Shown here: positions 54,280 to 64,000 of the stretch, piece by piece
Numbering within the stretch: position 1 is the stretch's first letter
Layout of the letters: each line of letters begins with the position of its first letter
From: Rhodocyclaceae bacterium
GTDB lineage: Bacteria; Pseudomonadota; Gammaproteobacteria; Burkholderiales; CAIKXV01
DNA: 64,000 bases
Direction of reading: 5' to 3'
Assembly (NCBI GenBank): GCA_020248265.1
Contig: JADCHX010000002.1
Location: 510,011 to 574,010, forward strand
Made by a program: the position numbers and the translations under genes
Notes under the pieces: model-generated
Database searches by the model: none
Told to the model about the DNA's origin: nothing
Seen by the model: only the letters and a program-made list of their open reading frames with translations

Positions 54280-55086
54280 TCAGCCGCGCGCAGCCCGGAA
54301 CATCGCCCGCACCTCGGCTGCAGTCGCCGTCTCTCGCCCCTGGGCGCGGGCGATGGCGGCTGCACGTTTCACCAGTTCGACATTGCCCACGGCGGCCGCG
54401 CCCGGCACCGGCACCACGTCTTCCAGGCCGGCACGCAGGTGCCCGCCCATGCCCACGGCGACGGCTGCGACCTCGGCGGCGAATGCACCGCCTTTCGCAC
54501 ACCACCACAGCGCGCCCGCCGGTGCCGTGGCGGCGAACGATCGCAGCCTCGCTTCCGCGTCCTCGCGCGTGGCGGGTTCGCCGAGGATGAAGCCCAGGCA
54601 CAGCGGATCGGAGAACACGCCGTCGCGATGCATCGCGCCGACCGCCTCGAACATCTCCACCGTGGACCCGTCGATGCTCGGCACCACCCCGCGCAGCTTC
54701 ATCGCGGCCGCCATCTGGTGCACCTCTTCCGGCTGCGTCGCGACATTGCGCATCGGCAGTGAAGCCATCTCGGGTTCGAGCACCAGCGGCCTGAGGGCCT
54801 CGTCGACGGTGAAGCCCTTCGCGCCGATCGACAGCTGGATCACCACGTCGGTGCGCTCGCGGATGCGTTCGATGATCTCGCGATAGACCTCGGGATCCTG
54901 GGTCGACCGGCCGTCGGGCCCGCGCGCATGCAGGTGCGCGACCGATGCGCCCGCCTCCACGCAGGCGGCGACGTCCTCGGCGATCTCGCGCGGCGACAGC
55001 GGGACCGCGGGATGGTCTGCCTTCATGTAGCGCGAACCGGTGGGTGCAACCATCACGACGGTCTTCGCTTCGCCCTTGCCTTGCAC
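54280..55086 (-). CDS. BKACE-family 3-keto acid cleavage enzyme
   Basis: 268-residue zinc enzyme of the DUF849 (beta-keto acid cleavage enzyme) family, which transfers the acetyl part of a beta-keto acid to acetyl-CoA. VMVAPTGSRYMKADHPAVPL is the start, VAHLHARGPDG holds the zinc ligands HxH, and GGHLRAGLEDVVPVPG the later loop. GTG 55086 follows GAGGAGG at ideal spacing. It converges with hyuB and diverges from the Bug-LeuCD operon. Confidence 0.88.
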   Translation of the reverse strand: MQGKGEAKTVVMVAPTGSRYMKADHPAVPLSPREIAEDVAACVEAGASVAHLHARGPDGRSTQDPEVYREIIERIRERTDVVIQLSIGAKGFTVDEALRPLVLEPEMASLPMRNVATQPEEVHQMAAAMKLRGVVPSIDGSTVEMFEAVGAMHRDGVFSDPLCLGFILGEPATREDAEARLRSFAATAPAGALWWCAKGGAFAAEVAAVAVGMGGHLRAGLEDVVPVPGAAAVGNVELVKRAAAIARAQGRETATAAEVRAMFRAARG

Positions 55087-55121
55087 GCTCGGCCTCCTCG
55101 TTCGTGGCTGCGGACCACGTT

Positions 55122-55130
55122 TGCTAAGAT
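55122..55130 (+). promoter_or_regulatory. Extended -10 promoter for the Bug-LeuCD operon
   Basis: TGC-TAAGAT (TGn plus a -10 box, 5 of 6 to TATAAT), about 39 nt before the Bug ATG. There is no clear -35, as often for extended -10 promoters. It lies in the 82-bp gap to the BKACE gene. Confidence 0.4.
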
Positions 55131-55168
55131 TGTACGCCCGGCCAGAGAGCCGGCTGGAGGAGTGATCG

Positions 55169-56152
55169 ATGAAAGACATAGCGCAGGACATCGGCATCGG
55201 CTTTGCCGCCCTGGCGATAGGCGCATGGCCAGCGGCGGCACAGGCGCAGGCGCAGGCATGGCCGGCCAAACCGCTGCGTATCGTGGTGCCCTTCGCACCC
55301 GGCGGTTCCACCGACATCGTCGCGCGCGCACTGGGGGCACGCGCCGCCGAGGGCCTGGGCCAGACGGTGACGATAGAGAACCGCGCGGGTGCCGGCGGGA
55401 ACATCGGCGCCGAGGTCGCGGCACGCGCCGCGCCGGACGGCTACACGCTGTTCATGGGGCATGTCGGCACGCTGGCGATCAATCCTGCGCTCTATCGCAA
55501 GCTCCCCTACGATCCGATCCGCGATTTCGCCCCGATCACGCTGGCCATCGCGAGCCCGCTGATGCTGGTGGTGCATCCTTCGCTCCCCGCCAAGAGCCTG
55601 AAGGACGTGCTCGCGCTCGCGCGCTCGCGCCCCGGCCAGTTGACCTACTCCTCGGCCGGCAGCGGTAGCGCGTCGCACCTCGCCGGCGCGCTCCTCGACA
55701 GCCTCGGCAAGGTCGAGGTCCTGCATGTCCCCTACAAGGGCACCGGTCCGGCGACGATGGCAGTGGTCGGCGGCGAAGTGTCGATGATGTTCAGCGGCCA
55801 GGGCACGTCATGGCCGCTGGTCAACACCGGAAAACTGCGGGCCATCGCGCACACCGGCTCGAAGCCGATCCCGAACGCACCGAAGCTCGCCTCGATGAAC
55901 GAGAGCCTGCCAGGCTACGAAGTGATCAACTGGCATGGCGTGCTCGCCCCGGCCGGCACGCCGGGCGAGATCATCCGCCGCCTGCATGCCGAGTTCGTGA
56001 AGGCACTCGGGTCGCCCGAGGTTCGCTCGCGCCTGACCGAGGACGGTTTCCAGGTGGTCGGCAACACGCCGGACGAGTTCGCGCGATTCATCGCGTCCGA
56101 GAAGGACAAGTGGGCGAAGGTGATCGTCGGCGCGAAGATTCCCCAGGAATGA
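55169..56152 (+). CDS. Bug-family (TctC) substrate-binding protein, LeuCD cassette
   Basis: 327-residue periplasmic protein: signal MKDIAQDIGIGFAALAIGAW cleaved after AQAQA, then WPAKPLRIVVPFAPGGSTDI, NRAGAGGNIGAEV and HVPYKGTGPAT. GGAGGAG precedes the ATG at 55169. It is followed after 31 nt by the LeuC-like gene, so its ligand may be a tricarboxylate, citramalate- or malate-like acid that feeds the dehydratase. Confidence 0.9.
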   Translation: MKDIAQDIGIGFAALAIGAWPAAAQAQAQAWPAKPLRIVVPFAPGGSTDIVARALGARAAEGLGQTVTIENRAGAGGNIGAEVAARAAPDGYTLFMGHVGTLAINPALYRKLPYDPIRDFAPITLAIASPLMLVVHPSLPAKSLKDVLALARSRPGQLTYSSAGSGSASHLAGALLDSLGKVEVLHVPYKGTGPATMAVVGGEVSMMFSGQGTSWPLVNTGKLRAIAHTGSKPIPNAPKLASMNESLPGYEVINWHGVLAPAGTPGEIIRRLHAEFVKALGSPEVRSRLTEDGFQVVGNTPDEFARFIASEKDKWAKVIVGAKIPQE

Positions 56153-56183
56153 ACACCGCCTGCATCCAGGAGCGCGCACACCC

Positions 56184-57463
56184 GTGGGCATGACGGCAGT
56201 CGAGAAGGTACTCGCACGGGCGAGCGGCACCACTACCGTGGAACCGTGGGATGTGGTCTACCCGCAGCCCGAACTCGTCTTCGTGCACGATGGCCATGTC
56301 GAGGGCGCGCGGCGCGAACTCGATGCGCTGGGCATCGACCGGATCACGCACCCGGAACGCGTCGTCTTCGCCACCGACCACGAGGTGCTCTACCTGAGCC
56401 CGCGCGCGGCGGCGCGCGGCACGGCGATCCGCAGGACCGCGCACGACTGGCAGGTCGGGCGCTTCTACGACGTCGGCAAGGGCGGCCACGGGCACATCTT
56501 CCCGATGGAGGACGGCCTGGTGACCCCTGGCATGTTCGTGTTCGCGAGCGACATGCACTGCTCGAACTTCGGTGCGATCGGCGCGGTGCCGGTGCGCGCC
56601 GGTCCGGAGGTGGTGAGCGTGCTCGCCATGGGCACGCTCTGGACGACGGTGCCGCCGTCGGTGAAGGTGACGCTCACCGGGCGCCTGCAGCACGGGGTGT
56701 CCTGCCGCGATGCAGGCTTCCGGATCACGCACGCGCTGCTCAACGGGCCGGATGCGATCGACATCGACTACCGCTACCTCGAACTGGCGGGAGACGCGCT
56801 CGACACACTCGATGTGCATGAACGGGTCGCGCTGTGCAACACACCGACCGAGGCCGGCGTGGCGGGTGTGTTCGTGCCGCCGTCGGCACGCATCCTCGAT
56901 TGGTGCCGGCAACGCGCCAGGGCACCGTTCGAGCCGGTGTTCAGCGACCCGGATGCGCGCTTCGAGGCCGGGTTCGCGTTCGACCTCTCCACCCTCGGCC
57001 CCCAGGTAGCGCTGCCGGGCAGCCCCTCCAATGCAGCCGACCTCGCCGAGGTGGCCGGGCTGCCGGTGCAGCATGCCTACATCGGGGCGTGCGGCTCGGG
57101 CATGTACGAAGACTTCGCGGTCGCCGCCGGCATCCTGAAGGGTCGACGGGTGGCCTCGGGCACGCGCCTGTTCGTCGTGCCAGGCACCGTCCAATGCGCC
57201 CGGAAGATGTCCGAACAAGGGCTCACCGACGTGTTCATCGAAGCCGGGGCCCTGGTGCTGCCAGCCGGCTGCGGACCATGCGCGGGCGGCAACATGGGAT
57301 TGATGGATTCCGGCGAGGTGTCGATCTCGACCGCCGCGACCAATCACGCGGGCCGGATGGGGCCCAAGGATTCGAAGTGCTACCTCGGCAGTCCGGCCAC
57401 CGTCGCGGCCTCGGCCATCGCCGGCGCGATCGCCGACCCGCGCCACTACCTGCAGGCGGCGCG

Positions 57464-57467
<4 letters not shown>
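56184..57467 (+). CDS. Aconitase-family (LeuC-like) dehydratase large subunit
   Basis: 427-residue [4Fe-4S] enzyme of the 3-isopropylmalate dehydratase/homoaconitase group. Cluster cysteines are in IGACGSGMYED and PAGCGPCAGGNMG; VFASDMHCSNFGAIG and PVRAGPEVVS are typical of the shorter HacA-type subunits. Start GTG 56184 has AGGAG 12 nt upstream (ATG 56190 is the alternative). Its context with a Bug gene and not with leuB suggests a catabolic hydratase, not leucine synthesis. Stop overlaps leuD (ATGA). Confidence 0.85.
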
Positions 57468-59564
<2,097 letters not shown>

Positions 59565-59573
59565 ACGACACCC

Positions 59574-60248
59574 TCAGGCCGACGACGGCGCCTTGCCCGT
59601 CCGCGCCCGCATCACCTCGATGATCGCGGGCAGGATGGACAGGAAGATGATCGCCAGGATCACCAGCGTCAGGTTGTCCTTGATCAAGGGAATGTTTCCG
59701 AACAGGAACCCGGCGTAGCTCAGCGAGACGACCCAAAGCACGCCGCCGCTGACGTTGTACAGCGCGAAGCGCGGGTACGGCATCTTCGCCACCCCGGCGA
59801 TGAACGGCGCATAGGTGCGCACGATCGGGATGAAGCGCGCGATGATGATGGTCTTGCCGCCGTAGCGATCGTAGAACGACTGGGTCTTCTGCAGGTACTC
59901 GGCCTTGAAGAAACGCTCGCCCCGCCACGGCTCGCCCCGGAACACCTTCGGCCCGGCCCAGCGGCCGATGTGGTAGTTGACGGCGTCGCCCAGGATGGCG
60001 GCCACGATCAGCAGCCCCACCATCAGGTGCACGTTCATGCCGCCGGCCGCGGCGATGGCGCCGGCGACGAACAGCAGGGAGTCCCCGGGCAGGAATGGCG
60101 TGACGACCAGCCCGGTCTCGCAGAAGATGATCAGGAACAGCACCGCGTAGATCCAGGCGCCGTAGTGCTCGACCACCCACGCCAGGTAGTCGTCCAGGTG
60201 CAGCAGGATGTCGAAGACCTGCAGCCCGAGCGCGATCAGGGTGTCCAT
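59574..60248 (-). CDS. DedA family membrane protein
   Basis: 224-residue inner-membrane protein (VTT domain) of a family tied to membrane homeostasis and flipping of undecaprenyl phosphate or phosphatidylethanolamine. Seen: ETGLVVTPFLPGDSLLFVAG, then YGGKTIIIARFIPIVRTYAPF followed by IAGVAKMPYPRFALYNV, all DedA hallmarks. Start ATG 60248 (MDTLIALGLQ). Convergent with purB, 9 nt apart. Confidence 0.93.
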   Translation of the reverse strand: MDTLIALGLQVFDILLHLDDYLAWVVEHYGAWIYAVLFLIIFCETGLVVTPFLPGDSLLFVAGAIAAAGGMNVHLMVGLLIVAAILGDAVNYHIGRWAGPKVFRGEPWRGERFFKAEYLQKTQSFYDRYGGKTIIIARFIPIVRTYAPFIAGVAKMPYPRFALYNVSGGVLWVVSLSYAGFLFGNIPLIKDNLTLVILAIIFLSILPAIIEVMRARTGKAPSSA

Positions 60249-60264
60249 CGCCAGCGCCAGGCGG

Positions 60265-61197
60265 TCAGACCTGCGCGTCCTGCGGCTTCTTCTCGGGCTT
60301 GATGAAGTCCTCGCGGGAAATACCCAGCCACATGGTGACCGCACTCGCCACGAAGATCGACGAGTAGATGCCGACCACGATGCCGATGGTCAGCGCCAGC
60401 GCAAAGAAGTACAGCACGTCGCCGCCGAAGAAGAGCATCGCCAGCACCATCAGCATGGTCGAGCCGCCGGTGAGGATGGTACGCGACAGGGTCGCGGTGA
60501 TGGCGTCGTCCATGATCTCGGGCACCGTGGCGCGGCGCATCTTGCGGAAGTTCTCGCGGATGCGGTCGAACACCACCACGGTGTCATTCACGGAATAGCC
60601 GAGCACCGCCAGCACCGCGGCCAACGCGGTCAGGTCAAAGTTCCACTGGAAGATCGCGAACATGCCGAAGATGATCAAAACGTCGTGCGCGGTCGCCGTA
60701 ATGGCCCCGACGGCGAACTTCCACTCGAAGCGTACCGCCAGGTAACCCATGATGCCCAGCGTGACCACGATCAGTGCCAGCAGGCCGTCGTAGAGCAGTT
60801 CGCTGCCCACCTGCGGGCCGACGAACTCGACCCGCTTCATCTCGACCTTCGGCTCGCGCTCGCGCAGGGCCTTGAGCACCACCTCGGAGACCTGCGCGCT
60901 GGTCGCCTCCGGCTTCACCGGGATGCGGATCAGCACGTCGCGCGCGGTGCCGAAGTTCTGCACGATCGCGTCCGACATGTTCACGGTCGTGAGCTTTTCG
61001 CGAACCGTGTTCACCTCGATCGGCTCGGGATAGGTGACCTCGATCACCGTGCCCCCGGTGAAGTCGATGCCGAGGTTCAGGCCGCGGAAGGCCAGGCCGG
61101 CGACGGCAATGAGCACCGCTATCACCGATATGGAGAACCACGGCTTTGCGTTCGCCATGAACGGCAGCGCGCGGGTGACCTTGTAGACTTCAAACAT
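60265..61197 (-). CDS. secF: Protein translocase subunit SecF
   Basis: 310-residue inner-membrane protein of the SecDF complex, which uses the proton gradient to help pull exported proteins across. Six hydrophobic segments; FRGLNLGIDFTGGTVIEV in P1, then LAVLGYSVNDTVVVFDRIREN and ATLSRTILTGGSTMLMVLAM. ATG 61197 has AGGAACC upstream. Adjacent to secD in the usual order. Confidence 0.97.
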   Translation of the reverse strand: MFEVYKVTRALPFMANAKPWFSISVIAVLIAVAGLAFRGLNLGIDFTGGTVIEVTYPEPIEVNTVREKLTTVNMSDAIVQNFGTARDVLIRIPVKPEATSAQVSEVVLKALREREPKVEMKRVEFVGPQVGSELLYDGLLALIVVTLGIMGYLAVRFEWKFAVGAITATAHDVLIIFGMFAIFQWNFDLTALAAVLAVLGYSVNDTVVVFDRIRENFRKMRRATVPEIMDDAITATLSRTILTGGSTMLMVLAMLFFGGDVLYFFALALTIGIVVGIYSSIFVASAVTMWLGISREDFIKPEKKPQDAQV

Positions 61198-61222
61198 GGT
61201 GGTTCCTGGTGTCCGTTCGCGA

Positions 61223-63049
61223 CTAGACGGAGAGGCTCTCGACCTTGCGCTGCCGGCCGTAGCTGAGGTTGACCAGTGCACGCGAGACCAGCACCGCGCT
61301 GAACATGGTGGTGAAGATGCCGATGCACAGCGTGACCGCGAAGCCGCGGATCGGCCCCGACCCGAGCCAGAACAGCGCGAAGCCGGCGATCAGCGTGGTG
61401 ATGTTGGCGTCCAGGATGGTGTCGAACGCGCGGTCGTAGCCGGCATGGATCGCCGCCTGCGGCGTGGAGCCGTTGCGCAGTTCCTCGCGTATGCGCTCGT
61501 TGATCAGCACGTTGGCATCGATCGCCATGCCCAGGGTGAGCGCGATGCCTGCGATGCCGGGCAGCGTCAGCGTCGCCTGCAAGATCGAGAGGATCGCCAC
61601 CAGCAGCAGCATGTTCGCCAGCAGCGCGACCACGGAGATCACGCCGAAGAACCGGTAGTAGATGCACATGAACACCGTGACCAGCAGCATGCCGACCAGC
61701 GTCGAGTTCACGCCCTTGGCGATATTGTCCGCACCCAGGCTCGGGCCGACGGTGCGCTCTTCGATGATCTCCATCGGCGCGGCCAGCGCGCCGGCGCGCA
61801 GCAGCAGCGCCGTGTCGCGCGCCTCGGCCGTGGTCATCCGGCCGCTGATCTGCACGCGGCCGCCACCGATCTCGGTGCGGATCACCGGAGCGGTGACCAC
61901 CTCGGCCTTGCCCTTCTCGATCAGCAGGATGGCCATGCGCTTGTTCACGTTCTCGCGCGTCACCTGCTGGAAGATTCGCGAGCCCTGGCCGTCGAGCGTG
62001 ATGTGTACCGCTGGCTCGCCAGTCTGGCCGTCGAAGCCGGGCTGGGCATCGGTGATGCGCTCGCCGGTCAGCACCGCCGTGCGCCGCACGAGCAATCCGC
62101 CGCCGTTACGCTCGGTGAAGTACTCGGTGCCGAACGGCGGGTTGCCGGCGGCACCCGCCTGGAGGCTCGACACGTCGCTCAGGTCTTCGGCGACCATCCG
62201 TACCTCGAGCGCCGCGGTGCGCCCGAGCAGCTCTTTCGCCTTGGCGGTGTCCTGCACGCCGGGCAACTGCACGACGATGCGGTCGGCACCCTGCTGCTGG
62301 ATCACCGGTTCGGCGACGCCGAGTTCGTTCACGCGATTGCGCAGCGTGGTGACGTTCTGCTGGAGCGCGAACTCCTGGGAGCGCTTGATCGCCTCGGGAC
62401 GCACCGACGCCACCAGCCGGAACTCGCCGCCCTCCTCCACCTCGCGCAGCGACAGGTCGGGCGAAGCCTTGGTGATCGCCACCGAAGCCTTCTCGCGCGA
62501 CGCCGCGTCACGGAAGCGCACCACCACGTTCATGCCCTCGCGCGTGATGCCCGCCGAGGCGAGCTTCTGTTCGCGCAGCGTGGTGCGCAGCTCGTTCACG
62601 TAGCCCTCGACCTTCTTGTTGAGGGCTGCCTTCATGTCGATCTGCAGCAGGAAGTGCACGCCGCCGCGCAGGTCGAGACCGAGATACATCGGCAACGCCC
62701 GCAGGCTGGTGAGCCAGGCCGGCGAATTCGACACCAGGTTCAGTGCGACGATGTAGCCGTCGCCCACGGCCTTCTCCACGATGTCTTTCGCCCGCAGCTG
62801 GATGTCGGTGTCGGCAAATCGCATGCGCAGGCTGCCACCGTCGAGAACGGAGGCCACCGGCGCGATGTTCGCCGCCGTCAGTGCCTCGGATGCACGCGTC
62901 TGCAGCGCAATGTCGGCCTTCAGCGTCGCGCGCACCGGCGAGACCTGCAGCGCAGGCACCTCGCCGAAGAAATTCGGCAGCGTGTAGATCGTCGAGACGA
63001 TCATCGCGACGGCGATGATCACGTACTTCCACAACGGGTAGCGATTCAT
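61223..63049 (-). CDS. secD: Protein translocase subunit SecD
   Basis: 608-residue inner-membrane partner of SecF. MNRYPLWKYVIIAVAMIVST starts the first segment; YLGLDLRGGVHFLLQID is the P1-head signature; GIALTLGMAIDANVLINERI, with the functionally important Asp, is in segment 4. AAGGAAC precedes the ATG at 63049. It lies between yajC and secF. Confidence 0.97.
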   Translation of the reverse strand: MNRYPLWKYVIIAVAMIVSTIYTLPNFFGEVPALQVSPVRATLKADIALQTRASEALTAANIAPVASVLDGGSLRMRFADTDIQLRAKDIVEKAVGDGYIVALNLVSNSPAWLTSLRALPMYLGLDLRGGVHFLLQIDMKAALNKKVEGYVNELRTTLREQKLASAGITREGMNVVVRFRDAASREKASVAITKASPDLSLREVEEGGEFRLVASVRPEAIKRSQEFALQQNVTTLRNRVNELGVAEPVIQQQGADRIVVQLPGVQDTAKAKELLGRTAALEVRMVAEDLSDVSSLQAGAAGNPPFGTEYFTERNGGGLLVRRTAVLTGERITDAQPGFDGQTGEPAVHITLDGQGSRIFQQVTRENVNKRMAILLIEKGKAEVVTAPVIRTEIGGGRVQISGRMTTAEARDTALLLRAGALAAPMEIIEERTVGPSLGADNIAKGVNSTLVGMLLVTVFMCIYYRFFGVISVVALLANMLLLVAILSILQATLTLPGIAGIALTLGMAIDANVLINERIREELRNGSTPQAAIHAGYDRAFDTILDANITTLIAGFALFWLGSGPIRGFAVTLCIGIFTTMFSAVLVSRALVNLSYGRQRKVESLSV

Positions 63050-63169
63050 GCTCGGTGTTCCTTGCCGCGGGCGATGAGGGTGCGGACGGTGGTACGGACG
63101 GGAAGCAGCCAGCCCGGCGGAGGTGGCCAACGCCACCGCCGCCCGGCTCAGGCAAGCCCCGGTGGGACG

Positions 63170-63502
63170 TCAGCCGTCTTGCGCTGCCTTGATCGTGCCC
63201 TTCGGAAGCACCGTCTGCACGGCCGGCTTCTGCATGAGGATCTCCACGCCCGGGGCGATTTCGATCGTCAGGTAGTTCTCGCCGACCTTGGTGATACGGC
63301 CGAGTTCTCCGCCACCGGTGACGATCTCGTCGCCCTTGGCGAGCGCGGCCACCATGGTGCGATGCTCCTTGGCCCGCTTGAGCTGGGGCCGGATCAGCAG
63401 GAAGTACAGAACCACGAACATCAGGATGATCGGCATCAGGCTCAGGATATCCATCTGGCCGGTACCGGCGGCGCCTTGCGCCCACGCGTTGCTGATCAAC
63501 AC
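63170..63502 (-). CDS. yajC: Preprotein translocase subunit YajC
   Basis: 110-residue single-span membrane protein associated with SecDF: ILSLMPIILMFVVLYFLLIR followed by RPQLKRAKEHRTM and GDEIVTGGGELGRITKV. Start GTG 63502 has GAGGAG at eight nt; TTG 63499 is the next codon. Part of the tgt-yajC-secD-secF block. Confidence 0.96.
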   Translation of the reverse strand: MLISNAWAQGAAGTGQMDILSLMPIILMFVVLYFLLIRPQLKRAKEHRTMVAALAKGDEIVTGGGELGRITKVGENYLTIEIAPGVEILMQKPAVQTVLPKGTIKAAQDG

Positions 63503-63563
63503 CCTTGGAACTCCTCTGTTGTGATGACGGCCGGCCCTGCCGGTTCGTAAGCCGTTGATTTTA

Positions 63564-64000
<437 letters not shown>

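Noticed and set aside
61196-63550. 784-codon open frame opposite secD
   Set aside because: Shadow of secD; His/Arg/Asp-rich low-information translation.

Overview
The window is high-GC DNA with dense, mostly overlapping genes. It carries housekeeping blocks typical of a betaproteobacterium: sodB, rpmGB, radC, coaBC-dut, clpAS-csp, nudJ-mnmA, purB and tgt-yajC-secDF. It also carries nine periplasmic Bug (TctC-type) solute-binding proteins, an expansion best known in Burkholderiales. The most likely source is a metabolically versatile environmental Burkholderiales-like bacterium with aerobic respiration and some sulfide-oxidising capacity. Species and genus cannot be fixed from the sequence alone. 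No rRNA, tRNA, CRISPR array, phage or intact transposon was seen.

Layout. 1-3.5 kb: a polyamine/iron-type ABC importer split over a divergent promoter; the binding-protein gene has a near-consensus sigma-54 promoter. 3.6-7.5 kb: sodB, the ribosomal genes rpmG and rpmB, radC, and coaBC-dut. 7.5-12.8 kb: two Bug genes, a BMP-type binding protein, an FAH-family hydrolase and a cupin. 12.8-20.8 kb: mixed metabolism (alpha/beta hydrolase, YbiB, a DadA-like oxidase, an LLM oxidoreductase, a type Vd patatin autotransporter and HslR). 21-28 kb: a Bug gene, a Rieske oxygenase divergent from a three-subunit nitrile/thiocyanate-hydratase-like enzyme, then three tandem Bug paralogs. 28-35.8 kb: a dihaem peroxidase lipoprotein, a LysE exporter, hydrolases, two ACMSD-like amidohydrolase paralogs, a 3-hydroxyacyl-CoA dehydrogenase and RidA. 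35.9-40.9 kb: multihaem cytochromes and a catalytically dead HtrA-like protein, divergent from flavocytochrome c sulfide dehydrogenase (fccAB). 40.9-41.5 kb: a non-coding block of tandem and inverted repeats with very stable hairpins. 41.5-46.9 kb: clpA-clpS, a cold-shock gene, a tiny Lys-rich exported peptide, nudJ and mnmA. 46.9-58 kb: accessory catabolic genes between mnmA and purB (Bug; Bug-carbamoylase-HyuA-HyuB; BKACE; Bug-LeuC-LeuD). 58-64 kb: purB, dedA, secF-secD-yajC and the 3-prime part of tgt.

How the genes fit together. Most Bug genes sit next to a soluble catabolic enzyme, and several are joined to it by ATGA or GTGA stop-start overlaps. No TctA/TctB membrane partner is present, so the binders must use permeases encoded elsewhere or act as sensors. 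The 48.1-54.2 kb cassette is the clearest unit: a periplasmic binder followed by an ATP-dependent hydantoinase/oxoprolinase pair and an N-carbamoyl amidohydrolase. The cytochromes around fccAB could form an electron-transfer route from sulfide or another donor.

Limits. All family calls come from reading motifs by eye, without database searches. Substrate-level assignments are inference.
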